Origin: Halodurantibacterium daqingensis
Lineage (GTDB): Bacteria > Pseudomonadota > Alphaproteobacteria > Rhodobacterales > Rhodobacteraceae
DNA length: 64,000 nucleotides
NCBI RefSeq assembly: GCF_042666235.1
Contig: NZ_JBHTFQ010000002.1
Location: 186,001-250,000 of the forward strand
Direction: 5' to 3'
Shown: piece by piece, positions 8,838 to 16,331 of the stretch
Layout of the letters: each line of letters starts with the position of its first letter
Position numbering within the stretch: the first letter of the stretch is position 1
Program-made: the position numbers and the translations under genes
The notes under the pieces: model-generated
The model's database searches: none
What the model saw: only the letters and a program-made list of their open reading frames with translations
What the model was told of the DNA's origin: nothing

Positions 8838-10352
8838 ATGGCACGACTTCTGGACCTTCCGCTTCTGGTCATCCTCATGGGGCTGGGCGCGCTGGCGATG
8901 CTGGTGCCGGCGCTGCACGGCTTCATGGTCAGCGATTATCGCAGCGCGCGGGCGTTCTTCTATTCGGCGGCGCTGTTTTCCTTGCTGACGGTGATGATCG
9001 GCATCGCCACTGCGCAGTATCAGCCACGCAACTTTGCCCGCAGCCATCTTGCGGCGCTGCTCTCGGCCTATCTGGTGCTGCCGGTCATGCTGGCGGTCCC
9101 GTTCCACGAGGCGGTGCGCGATACCACCTTCCTGAATGCCTGGTTCGAGATGGTCTCGAGCTTCACGACCACCGGCGCCACGCTTTTTGACACTCCGGGC
9201 CGGCTGGCGCCCAGCGTGCATCTGTGGCGTGCGCTGGTGGGATGGTTCGGCGGCGCGTTCATCCTGCTTGCGGCGCTGGCGATCCTGGCACCGCTGAACC
9301 TGGGCGGGTTCGAGGTGGCGACGGGCGCTGCCGCGGGGCGGGGGGCGGTCGGAACCACCCAGATCACCCGCATCGCCGATCCCGCGGAACGTCTGATCCG
9401 CTACAGCCGCGTGCTGTTTCCTGTCTATGGCGCGATGACGCTCGTGCTCTGGATCGCGCTGCTGATCGCGGGCGAAACCCCGCTTGTCGCAGCCTGTCAC
9501 GCAATGTCCACGCTGGCGACCAGCGGCATTTCTCCCGTGGGCGGGCTTGAACGGGCGCAGGCCGGCATCGCCGGCGAGGCCCTGATCCTTCTGGCGCTGC
9601 TGCCGGCGCTGTCGCGGCGGGCTTGGCCAGCCGCGCCGCTGGTCGGGCAGCACCCGCTGCGCCGCGATCCCGAGGTGCGGATCGGCCTGTTCATCCTGCT
9701 GCTGGCGCCGACGGTGCTGTTCCTGCGCCACTGGTTCGGCGCCATCGACACAGCCGAGCCTGACGACCTGCCCTTTGCGCTTCGTGCGGCCTGGGGCAGC
9801 ATCTTCACGACGCTTTCGTTTCTCAGCACGAACGGCTTCGTCTCGGCCGACTGGGCCGAGGCGCGGGTCTGGTCCGGGCTGCGCGCGCCGGGCCTGATCC
9901 TGCTGGGGCTTGCCGTGGTGGGGGGCGGCGTTGCGACGACGGCCGGCGGGGTCAAGCTGCTGCGCGTCTATGCGCTGGGCCGTCATGCACAGCGCGAGAT
10001 GGAGCGTCTGATCCATCCTGCCTCGATCGGCGGCGCCGGTCCGCAGGAACGCCGGCTGCGCCGCGAGGGGGCGCAGGCGGCCTGGGTGTTCTTCATGCTG
10101 TTTGCCGCGTCGATCAGCATCGTCGTCGCGGCGCTGGCCCTCACCGGGCTGACCTTCGAGCCCGCGCTGATCCTGACCATCGCCGCGCTCTCGACAACCG
10201 GGCCGCTTGCCGCGGTTGCCGGGGATGCGCCGCTGATCTATGCGGCGCTGTCCGGCCCTGCCAAGGCGGTGCTGGCGGGGGCGATGGTGCTGGGCCGGCT
10301 GGAAGCGCTGGCCATCATCGCGCTCTTTGCGCCGGTGACCTGGCGCAACTGA
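8838..10352 (+). CDS. trkH: Trk potassium uptake channel TrkH
   Basis: A 504-aa inner-membrane K+ transporter. Pore-loop signatures are visible: SSFTTTGATLFD (about 110-121), MSTLATSGISPVGG (about 222-235) and LSFLSTNGFVSAD (about 328-340), each with the conserved glycine of the selectivity filter. A fourth, weaker loop, LSTTGPLAAV, is near residue 455. Around ten hydrophobic segments are present. It starts two bases after trkA. No terminator with a T-run is obvious in the 148 bases before hfq, which instead probably contain the hfq promoter and 5' leader. Confidence 0.94.
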   Translation: MARLLDLPLLVILMGLGALAMLVPALHGFMVSDYRSARAFFYSAALFSLLTVMIGIATAQYQPRNFARSHLAALLSAYLVLPVMLAVPFHEAVRDTTFLNAWFEMVSSFTTTGATLFDTPGRLAPSVHLWRALVGWFGGAFILLAALAILAPLNLGGFEVATGAAAGRGAVGTTQITRIADPAERLIRYSRVLFPVYGAMTLVLWIALLIAGETPLVAACHAMSTLATSGISPVGGLERAQAGIAGEALILLALLPALSRRAWPAAPLVGQHPLRRDPEVRIGLFILLLAPTVLFLRHWFGAIDTAEPDDLPFALRAAWGSIFTTLSFLSTNGFVSADWAEARVWSGLRAPGLILLGLAVVGGGVATTAGGVKLLRVYALGRHAQREMERLIHPASIGGAGPQERRLRREGAQAAWVFFMLFAASISIVVAALALTGLTFEPALILTIAALSTTGPLAAVAGDAPLIYAALSGPAKAVLAGAMVLGRLEALAIIALFAPVTWRN

Positions 10353-10500
10353 CTGCGCAGCGCACAGGGATTTGATTTGGGGCTGGAATCTCTTGCCAAG
10401 GGGCTTCATACTTGCGGTGTCTGTCCAAGGACAGCAACGGGCGAGGGAAACCCCGGGGCATGAACCAGGCGACCGAAGGCACAACAAAAAGGCGAAGCAA

Positions 10501-10734
10501 ATGGCCTCAGACAAGCAAAACTTGCAGGATGCATTCCTGAACCACGTCCGCAAGGCGAAGATTCCCGTGACCATCTTCCTGATCAACGGGGTCAAGCTGC
10601 AGGGCGTGATCACATGGTTCGACAATTTCTGCGTGCTCTTGCGCCGTGACGGGCAGTCGCAACTGGTCTACAAGCACGCGATCTCGACGATCATGCCGGG
10701 ACAACCCATCAGCCTGTATGAGGCCGAAGACTGA
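10501..10734 (+). CDS. hfq: RNA chaperone Hfq
   Basis: A 77-aa Sm-like RNA chaperone that pairs small RNAs with mRNAs. The Sm1 motif (FLINGVKLQGVITWFDNFCVLL) and the Sm2 motif (YKHAISTIMP) with its conserved K-H are both present. Gln9 and Phe/Tyr positions of the proximal RNA-binding face are in place (NLQDAFLNHVRK). It lacks the long acidic tail of enterobacterial Hfq, as is usual in alphaproteobacteria. ATG 10501 starts exactly at the conserved MASDKQNLQD. hflX follows 32 bases later, the common hfq-hflX pair. Confidence 0.97.
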   Translation: MASDKQNLQDAFLNHVRKAKIPVTIFLINGVKLQGVITWFDNFCVLLRRDGQSQLVYKHAISTIMPGQPISLYEAED

Positions 10735-10766
10735 CCGAAGATCCGCATATCACGCAGAAGGGCGCC

Positions 10767-12017
10767 ATGCGCGCGCTGGTTCTGCATCCCGAAATCAAGT
10801 CCGACCGTGACCGGCGCCTGGCCGAACACGCGCTGGGCGAGGCCGTGTCGCTTGCGCTTGCGCTGCCCGACCTCGAGGTCGTGGGCGCCGAGATCGTGCG
10901 CCTGCCGACGGTTCATCCCGGCAAGCTGTTCGGTTCGGGCAAGCTGCAGGAACTCAAGGAGCGGATCGAGGCGCTTGAGGTCGGGCTGGTGCTGATCGAC
11001 GGGCCGGTCTCTCCGGTGCAGCAGCGCAACCTGGAAAAGGAATGGGGCGTCAAGCTTCTGGACCGGACCGGGCTGATCCTGGAAATCTTTGCCGATCGCG
11101 CGCGCACCCGGGAAGGGGTTCTGCAGGTCGAACTCGCGGCCCTGTCCTATCAGCGCACCCGGCTGGTGCGGGCCTGGACCCACCTTGAACGGCAGCGGGG
11201 CGGGCTTGGCTTTGTCGGTGGCCCGGGCGAAACGCAGATCGAGGCCGACCGTCGTGCGATCGACGAGGCGGTCACCCGGATCCGCCGCCAGCTGTCCAGG
11301 GTGGTGAAAACTCGCGAGCTGCACCGCGCGGCCCGCAAGAAGGTTCCGTTCCCGGTGGTGGCGCTGGTGGGCTATACCAACGCCGGCAAATCGACGCTGT
11401 TCAACCGCATGACCGGGGCCGAGGTTCTGGCCAAGGACATGCTGTTTGCCACGCTTGATCCGACGATGCGCGGCGTTGCGCTGCCCTCGGGGCGCAAGGT
11501 GATCCTGTCCGATACGGTGGGCTTCATCTCCGACCTTCCGACGCAGCTTGTCGCGGCCTTCCGGGCGACACTGGAGGAGGTGCTCGAGGCCGATCTGATC
11601 CTGCATGTGCGCGATATCTCGCATCCCGAAACAGCCGAACAGGCGCGGGATGTGGCCGCGATCCTTGCCGAACTGGGGGTGCGCGACAGCGTTCCGCAGA
11701 TCGAGGTCTGGAACAAGCTGGATCTGGTCGAGGGCGAGGCGCGCGTCGCGCTTGAGGGGCAGGCTGCGCGGTCGGACGATATCTTCGCGATCTCGGCCCT
11801 GACCGGCGAGGGGGTCGAGGCGCTTCTGGCCGCGATTTCCGCCGCGCTCGAAGAGGAAAAGTTCCCGCGCGATCTGCATCTGCCCTTTGCCGAGGGCCGC
11901 AAGCGTGCCTGGCTGCACGAGCAGGGCGTGGTCGAAAGCGAAACCGAGGATGAGAGCGGGCACAGGCTCTCCCTGCGCTGGACGGCGCGTCAGGAAAAGA
12001 GGTTCCGCGACCTGTAG
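10767..12017 (+). CDS. hflX: Ribosome-associated GTPase HflX
   Basis: A 416-aa GTPase that splits stalled or hibernating 70S ribosomes. The N-terminal HflX domain contains PGKLFGSGKLQELKE (about 50-65) and a glycine-rich linker with RGGLGFVGGPGETQIE. The G domain has G1 GYTNAGKSTLFN (about 207-218), G3 DTVGF, and G4 NKLD. A short C-terminal extension follows. It is co-directional with hfq. Its stop codon is only eight bases from the stop of the convergent SPW gene, with a strong GC hairpin just beyond. Confidence 0.95.
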   Translation: MRALVLHPEIKSDRDRRLAEHALGEAVSLALALPDLEVVGAEIVRLPTVHPGKLFGSGKLQELKERIEALEVGLVLIDGPVSPVQQRNLEKEWGVKLLDRTGLILEIFADRARTREGVLQVELAALSYQRTRLVRAWTHLERQRGGLGFVGGPGETQIEADRRAIDEAVTRIRRQLSRVVKTRELHRAARKKVPFPVVALVGYTNAGKSTLFNRMTGAEVLAKDMLFATLDPTMRGVALPSGRKVILSDTVGFISDLPTQLVAAFRATLEEVLEADLILHVRDISHPETAEQARDVAAILAELGVRDSVPQIEVWNKLDLVEGEARVALEGQAARSDDIFAISALTGEGVEALLAAISAALEEEKFPRDLHLPFAEGRKRAWLHEQGVVESETEDESGHRLSLRWTARQEKRFRDL

Positions 12018-12025
12018 GACCTGGC

Positions 12026-12367
12026 CTAGGCCCGGCGCGTCAGCGCCGGGACAGCCAGTGACAGCAGGCCGAAGGCCAGATGCGGCCAAAGGATGTGATC
12101 CGCAAATCCGAAAACCCAAGGCGAGGCGATCAGCGCAGTGCCGGTGGCGACATCCAGGGCAAGATGCGCCCGTATCGGGATCAGCGGGACGGCGCCCCGC
12201 TCATAGCGTGTCAGCAGGCTGTAGATCAGGATGAAGGCCCCTGCCGCCACGGCCACCCATTGTGCCGCGCTGCCATCCGCGAACCCCAGAAGCCATGGCG
12301 CCGAAATCAACATAGCAGCCGACAGATAATCAAGCAGTCCATGCAGGCGGATGGGGATGATCTGCAT
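12026..12367 (-). CDS. SPW-repeat small membrane protein
   Basis: A 113-aa hydrophobic protein with four predicted membrane helices. Two internal repeats each carry the SPW-type motif: ISAPWLLGF near residue 21 and IASPWVFGF near residue 83. This places it in the SPW family of uncharacterised bacterial and archaeal membrane proteins; the function is unknown. ATG 12367 was chosen because CAGGA lies upstream and the conserved first helix starts just after it, although the frame stays open further upstream. It is convergent with hflX. Confidence 0.75.
   Translation of the reverse strand: MQIIPIRLHGLLDYLSAAMLISAPWLLGFADGSAAQWVAVAAGAFILIYSLLTRYERGAVPLIPIRAHLALDVATGTALIASPWVFGFADHILWPHLAFGLLSLAVPALTRRA
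12031..12050. terminator. Perfect GC hairpin between convergent hflX and SPW genes
   Basis: CCCGGCGC (12031-12038) and GCGCCGGG (12043-12050) form an eight-pair stem with a four-base loop, 13 bases after the hflX stop. It lies inside the last codons of the SPW gene. There is no T-run, so classical intrinsic termination is doubtful. Confidence 0.35.
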
Positions 12368-12522
12368 CGCGTGTTCCTGCGGTTGGGTCTGGCTTGAGGG
12401 CGGAGCGGGGAAGGGACACCCCTCCGCAGGATGTCTGCCCATCTGCGGGGCGGGCATCTGTGGGGGGAATTCGGGATGTGGTCCGCGGCCGACGATGGAC
12501 GCGCGCCCAGCCTGATTGAACG

Positions 12523-12552
12523 GCGCGCCAAAGGCCAGGGCCCCCGGCGCGC
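12523..12552 (-). terminator. Possible terminator hairpin downstream of bfr
   Basis: GCGCGCC (12523-12529) and GGCGCGC (12546-12552) form a seven-pair stem 15 bases beyond the bfr stop, with a smaller GGCC/GGCC pairing inside the loop. The bases after it on the minus strand (GTTCAATC) are only weakly T-rich. Confidence 0.4.
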
Positions 12553-12566
12553 ACGCGGTTCTTCGC

Positions 12567-13052
12567 TTATTCCGCTTCGTCGGCGGGCAGCGCGTTCAGC
12601 AGGCCATAACGCTCGTCACCCAGCTTTTCCTGCAGGTCGATCTGCGTCTCGAGGAAATCGATGTGACCCTCTTCATCGGCGATCAGTTCTTCGAACAGCA
12701 TCTTCGAGACATAGTCGCCGACCTTCTCGCAATGGTCGCGCGCCTCGATATAGAGCGTGCGGGCGTCGTGTTCGGCGGCAAGATCCGAATCCAGCGTTTC
12801 GCGCAGCGTCTGGCCGATGCGCAGCGGATCCAGCTTTTGCAGATTGGGATGGCCCTCAAGGAAGATGATCCGCTGGATCAGCTTGTCGGCGTGGTGCATT
12901 TCCTCGATGCTCTCGGCGCGGGACTTCCGCGCGAGGCGACCATAACCCCAGTCTTCCTGCAGACGGTAGTGCAGCCAGTACTGGCTGACGGCGGTCAGTT
13001 CACTGCGCAGAGCCGCGTTCAGATATTCGATAACCTGCGGATCGCCCTTCAT
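12567..13052 (-). CDS. bfr: Bacterioferritin
   Basis: A 161-aa iron-storage subunit that assembles into a 24-mer, oxidises Fe(II) and stores Fe(III). The di-iron ligands fit Glu18 (RSELTAVSQY), Glu51 and His54 (IEEMHHADK), Glu94 (AAEHD), Glu127 and His130 (EEGHIDFLE). Met52 in EEMHH is the haem ligand that distinguishes bacterioferritin from ferritin. The start ATG 13052 has AGGAAAG upstream. The preceding gene bfd overlaps its 5' end by 53 bases, so storage protein and release ferredoxin are expressed together. Confidence 0.95.
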   Translation of the reverse strand: MKGDPQVIEYLNAALRSELTAVSQYWLHYRLQEDWGYGRLARKSRAESIEEMHHADKLIQRIIFLEGHPNLQKLDPLRIGQTLRETLDSDLAAEHDARTLYIEARDHCEKVGDYVSKMLFEELIADEEGHIDFLETQIDLQEKLGDERYGLLNALPADEAE

Positions 13053-13293
13053 TTCTTCTTTCCTGTGCTGACGCGCGGCGCAAGCCGCGGAGGTTCATGG
13101 GTACCTCCAAGCTGTCACATTTGCGCATCGTGTCAAGGAAGAGCGGCAAACAACCGCCGCAATCGGCGCGTTTGCCGAGGGCGCGATAGATCTTGCCCGG
13201 CGTGATGATCGTCTCCGGGTCCGAGGCGCGCATCCAGTCCACGGCGGCGCGGATTTCGTGATCGCTGATCGACATGCAGTGGCAGATCATCAT
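13000..13293 (-). CDS. bfd: Bacterioferritin-associated ferredoxin
   Basis: A small [2Fe-2S] protein that reduces the haem of bacterioferritin to release iron. The four cysteines are CHC near the N-terminus (MICHCMSISD) and CGGC about 40 residues on (KRADCGGCLPLF), the BFD-like Cx1C...Cx2C arrangement. ATG 13293 or 13290 fits best because it places MICHC at the start. The 97-aa product carries about 30 extra residues after the fold, rich in Arg, Glu and Ser, and this tail is what overlaps bfr. The typical Bfd is nearer 64-75 aa. Confidence 0.85.
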   Translation of the reverse strand: MMICHCMSISDHEIRAAVDWMRASDPETIITPGKIYRALGKRADCGGCLPLFLDTMRKCDSLEVPMNLRGLRRASAQERRNEGRSAGYRISERGSAQ

Positions 13294-13323
13294 GGCCGGG
13301 AACCTCGAATGCTGAGCAGGGCC

Positions 13324-13352
13324 AATGTTGAGTGTTTCGCTTGGGCTGTCAA
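13324..13352 (-). promoter_or_regulatory. Candidate sigma-70 promoter of bfd-bfr
   Basis: Reading the minus strand, TTGACA (13352-13347) and AACATT (13329-13324) are separated by exactly 17 bases, about 30 bases upstream of the bfd start. The -35 is a consensus match and the -10 is weaker. No clear Irr or RirA site was recognised. Confidence 0.45.
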
Positions 13353-13477
13353 TCCCGATCAATTTTCTTGGATAATCACGAAGACGTCATTCCCCCGGCC
13401 TCCGGCACTTGGCGGCGCCGCGCCGCGACGATACTGTGGCCGCCCTGCCAGACGCAAATCACAGTCAGAGAGCCCGG

Positions 13478-15838
13478 ATGACCCCAGACCCGCAGCGCCG
13501 CATTCCCGCCCTTATCGCCTCGGAAATCCAGGCCCGGCCCGATCAGGTCGCGGCGGCCATCGCGCTTCTGGACGGAGGCGCCACCGTGCCCTTCGTGGCG
13601 CGCTATCGCAAGGAGGTGACGGGCGGGCTGGACGACACGCAGTTGCGCACGCTCTCGGACCGGCTGGCCTATCTGCGCGAACTCGAGGCGCGGCGCGAGG
13701 CAGTGCTGGGCTCGATCCGCGAGCAGGGCAAGCTGACCGAGGCATTGGAAAAGGCGGTCGCGGGTGCCGTCACCAAGGCCGAGCTTGAGGATATCTATCT
13801 GCCCTACAAGCCCAAGCGCCGCACCCGGGCGATGATCGCGCGTGAAAACGGGCTTGGCCCGCTGGCCGAGGCGATCCTGGCGAACCGCGGCGCCGATCCG
13901 CAGCAGCTTGCGGCCGGGTTCCTGTCTGATGCGGTGCCTGACGCGAAGGCGGCGCTGGAGGGCGCGCGCGACATCATCGCCGAGGGGCTGGCCGAGAATG
14001 CCGAGCTTCTGGGCCAACTGCGGGCGCATATGAAGCAGCACGCCGTTCTGAAGGCGACGCTCGTCCCGGGGAAAGAGACCGAAGGCGCCAAGTTCTCGGA
14101 CTACTTCGCCCATTCCGAACGCTGGTCCGGCGTGCCCAGCCACCGCGCGCTGGCCATGCTGCGCGGTCGCAACGAGGGCATTCTGACGCTTGATCTGGAG
14201 GTCGATCCCGAGGCCGCCGCAGGGCAGAGCCCAGCCGAGCGGATGGTGCGGGCGGCGTTGGAGGTCGCGGGCAAGGGGCCGGGCGATCAGTGGCTGTCCG
14301 AGGTCGCGGGCTGGACATGGCGCGTCAAGCTGCGCCTGTCGCTTGGCCTTGATCTGATGGGCGATCTGCGCGACCGCGCCGAGGCCGAGGCGATCCGCGT
14401 CTTTGCCCGCAACCTCAAGGATCTCTTGCTGGCCGCGCCCGCAGGCAGCCGCGCCACGATGGGGCTGGATCCCGGGATCCGCACCGGCGTGAAGGTGGCG
14501 GTCGTGGATGCGACCGGCAAGCTCCTGGCCACCAGCACCGTCTATCCGTTCCAGCCGAAGAACGATCTGCGCGGCGCGCAGACCGAACTCGCATCGCTGA
14601 TCCGCCGTCATGGGGTGGAACTGATTGCCATCGGCAATGGCACCGCCAGCCGCGAGACCGAGAAGATGGTCGCGGACCTGCTGGCCGCGCTGCCGGCGCC
14701 GAAGCCCACCAAGGTGATCGTCTCCGAGGCCGGCGCCTCGGTCTATTCGGCCTCGTCGCTTGCCGCGGCCGAGTTCCCGGCCCTTGACGTGTCGCTGCGT
14801 GGCGCGGTGTCGATCGCGCGCCGGCTGCAGGACCCGCTCGCCGAACTGGTGAAGATCGAGCCGAAGTCGATCGGGGTGGGCCAGTATCAGCATGACGTCG
14901 ATCAGTATCGGCTGGGCAAGGCGCTTGAGGCGGTCGTCGAGGATGCGGTGAACGCGGTGGGCGTGGATCTCAACACCGCTTCGGCGCCGCTTCTGGCGCG
15001 GGTGTCGGGGCTGGGGCCGTCGCTGGCCGAGGCGATCGTGGCCCATCGCGATGCGGTGGGGGCCTTTGCCACCCGCAAGGATCTTCTGACGGTGCCGCGG
15101 CTGGGCAAGCGCACCTATGAACAATGCGCGGGCTTCCTGCGTATCCCCAACGGCGCCGAGCCCCTGGATGCCTCGGCCGTGCATCCCGAAGCCTATGGGC
15201 TGGCACGGCGCATCGTGAAGGCCTGTGGGCGCGACCTGCGCAGCCTGATGGCCGATCCCGCGCGGCTGCGCGCGGTCGAGCCCGAGGCCTTCGTCGACGA
15301 TCAGTTCGGCCTTCCGACGGTGCGCGACATTCTGGCCGAGCTGGAGAAACCCGGCCGCGATCCGCGCCCCAGCTTCCGCACCGCGACCTTTGCCGAGGGG
15401 ATCGAGGACATCAAGGATCTGCGTCCCGGCATGCGGCTGGAAGGCACGGTCACCAATGTCGCGGCCTTTGGCGCCTTCGTGGATATCGGGGTGCATCAGG
15501 ACGGGCTTGTGCATGTCTCGCAGCTGGCCGACCGGTTCGTGAAGGATCCGCATGAGGTGGTGAAGGCCGGCGATGTGGTCTCGGTGCGCGTGGTCGAGGT
15601 GGATGTGGCGCGCAAACGCATCGGCCTGACGATGCGCAAGGATGCCGAACCAGCCGCCACGGGCCGCCCCGATCAGCGCAGCGCGGGCGCGGCGCAGCGA
15701 GGTCCGCAGAAAGGCGGCAAACCGTCCCCTGCGGGGCGCGGGCCGGGGGCGGCGCATGCCCCGGAGCGCAAGGGTCCGAGCTCGGATCCGACCGGAGCCC
15801 TGGGCGCCGCACTTCTGGATGCGCTGCGCCGCCGTTAG
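13478..15838 (+). CDS. tex: Tex-family RNA-binding transcription accessory protein
   Basis: A 786-aa multidomain nucleic-acid-binding protein. The N-terminal Tex domain has VARYRKEVTGGLDD (about 42-55). The YqgF-like RNase H fold begins MGLDPGIRTGVKVAVVD (about 328-344). Helix-hairpin-helix motifs follow (LNTASAPLLARVSGLG and LLTVPRLGKRTYEQCAGF). An S1 domain (GMRLEGTVTNVAAFGAFVDIG, about 652-672) precedes a low-complexity Gly/Arg/Pro-rich tail. ATG 13478 begins the conserved part, although the frame is open from 13409. The gene stands alone, divergent from bfd. Confidence 0.94.
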   Translation: MTPDPQRRIPALIASEIQARPDQVAAAIALLDGGATVPFVARYRKEVTGGLDDTQLRTLSDRLAYLRELEARREAVLGSIREQGKLTEALEKAVAGAVTKAELEDIYLPYKPKRRTRAMIARENGLGPLAEAILANRGADPQQLAAGFLSDAVPDAKAALEGARDIIAEGLAENAELLGQLRAHMKQHAVLKATLVPGKETEGAKFSDYFAHSERWSGVPSHRALAMLRGRNEGILTLDLEVDPEAAAGQSPAERMVRAALEVAGKGPGDQWLSEVAGWTWRVKLRLSLGLDLMGDLRDRAEAEAIRVFARNLKDLLLAAPAGSRATMGLDPGIRTGVKVAVVDATGKLLATSTVYPFQPKNDLRGAQTELASLIRRHGVELIAIGNGTASRETEKMVADLLAALPAPKPTKVIVSEAGASVYSASSLAAAEFPALDVSLRGAVSIARRLQDPLAELVKIEPKSIGVGQYQHDVDQYRLGKALEAVVEDAVNAVGVDLNTASAPLLARVSGLGPSLAEAIVAHRDAVGAFATRKDLLTVPRLGKRTYEQCAGFLRIPNGAEPLDASAVHPEAYGLARRIVKACGRDLRSLMADPARLRAVEPEAFVDDQFGLPTVRDILAELEKPGRDPRPSFRTATFAEGIEDIKDLRPGMRLEGTVTNVAAFGAFVDIGVHQDGLVHVSQLADRFVKDPHEVVKAGDVVSVRVVEVDVARKRIGLTMRKDAEPAATGRPDQRSAGAAQRGPQKGGKPSPAGRGPGAAHAPERKGPSSDPTGALGAALLDALRRR

Positions 15839-15850
15839 CCCCGGCCGGAG

Positions 15851-15908
15851 GGGCCTGGATGGCGAGTTGGTCGACCAGGAACGTTCCGATCCATCCAGGT
15901 GCCCCTGC
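15851..15908 (+). terminator. Long stem-loop after tex
   Basis: The arms 15851-15864 and 15893-15908 pair over 14 positions with one two-base bulge (AGGGG and CCTGGATGG against CCATCCAGG and CCCCT). The 28-base loop holds two further short palindromes, GGTCGACC and GAACGTTC. It begins 13 bases after the tex stop. No T-run follows, so it may be an mRNA-stabilising 3' structure rather than a true terminator. Confidence 0.35.
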
Positions 15909-16068
15909 GTCCGGACATGCTGCCTTCTTCTCGGCCCGCGCGTCGCCATCCGAACCGCGCTCTGCGGCTCTCGGCCTGGCCCTTCAGGTGGCGGAACCCG
16001 GCTGTTTGCAGCCAGAGCTCTCTCCCGCGCGACCAGCGGGCGCCAAACGACAGGGCGGGGGTCGATGC

Positions 16069-16331
16069 GGCTACGCGCGCGCAGGATGACGGTCCACCTT
16101 TGCGGACGGTATCGGCACATGGAGGTGGCTCCCCCGCGCGCGCAGGACGACGTGCGGAAGGCAAACCCGAATTTCGGTGTTTCGGGTGGCTCCCCCGCGC
16201 GCGCAGGACGACGGGGGCAATCAGTTAATCTTCGACGTTACACCGGATGGCTCCCCCGCGCGCGCAGGACGACGGGTCCGACCGCATGCTGCGCGCCGCG
16301 AAACTAGCTTCCCCGCGCGCGCAGGACGACG
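16069..16331. CRISPR. Short CRISPR-like array: three identical repeats plus two degenerate end copies
   Basis: A 27-base core is identical at 16126-16152, 16187-16213 and 16248-16274. Two preceding bases (G then G/A) extend it to 29. Starts are exactly 61 bases apart, leaving 32-base spacers that do not resemble each other. A shortened copy (16069-16091, one substitution and a four-base deletion) precedes it at the same 32-base spacing. A variant copy (16303-16331) ends it after a 28-base spacer. The core contains TCCCCGCGC-like sequence shared with type I-E repeats, and the 29/32 geometry is typical of type I-E. No cas gene is in the window. The last copy is also the 3' end of the sugar transferase gene. 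A local repeat family that is not CRISPR remains possible. Confidence 0.45.

Noticed and set aside
3676..8844. A 1722-residue open frame antisense to ntrY, ntrX and trkA
   Set aside because: Its composition (His, Arg, Gly, Pro-rich) is the mirror of GC-rich codons on the other strand. The sense strand has three complete, motif-bearing genes there.
13347..13364. TTGAT-N4-ATTGA near the bfd promoter read as an FNR box
   Set aside because: The second half lacks ATCAA; only one half-site matches, unlike the perfect site at 19098.
13376..16120. A 914-residue frame antisense to tex
   Set aside because: Same antisense effect of third-position GC bias; no domains, and tex is complete on the plus strand.
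16127..16331. Peptide repeats such as SPARAGRR and PRAQDD in frames crossing the array
   Set aside because: The period is 61 bases, not a multiple of three, so each unit shifts frame and no single protein repeat results.
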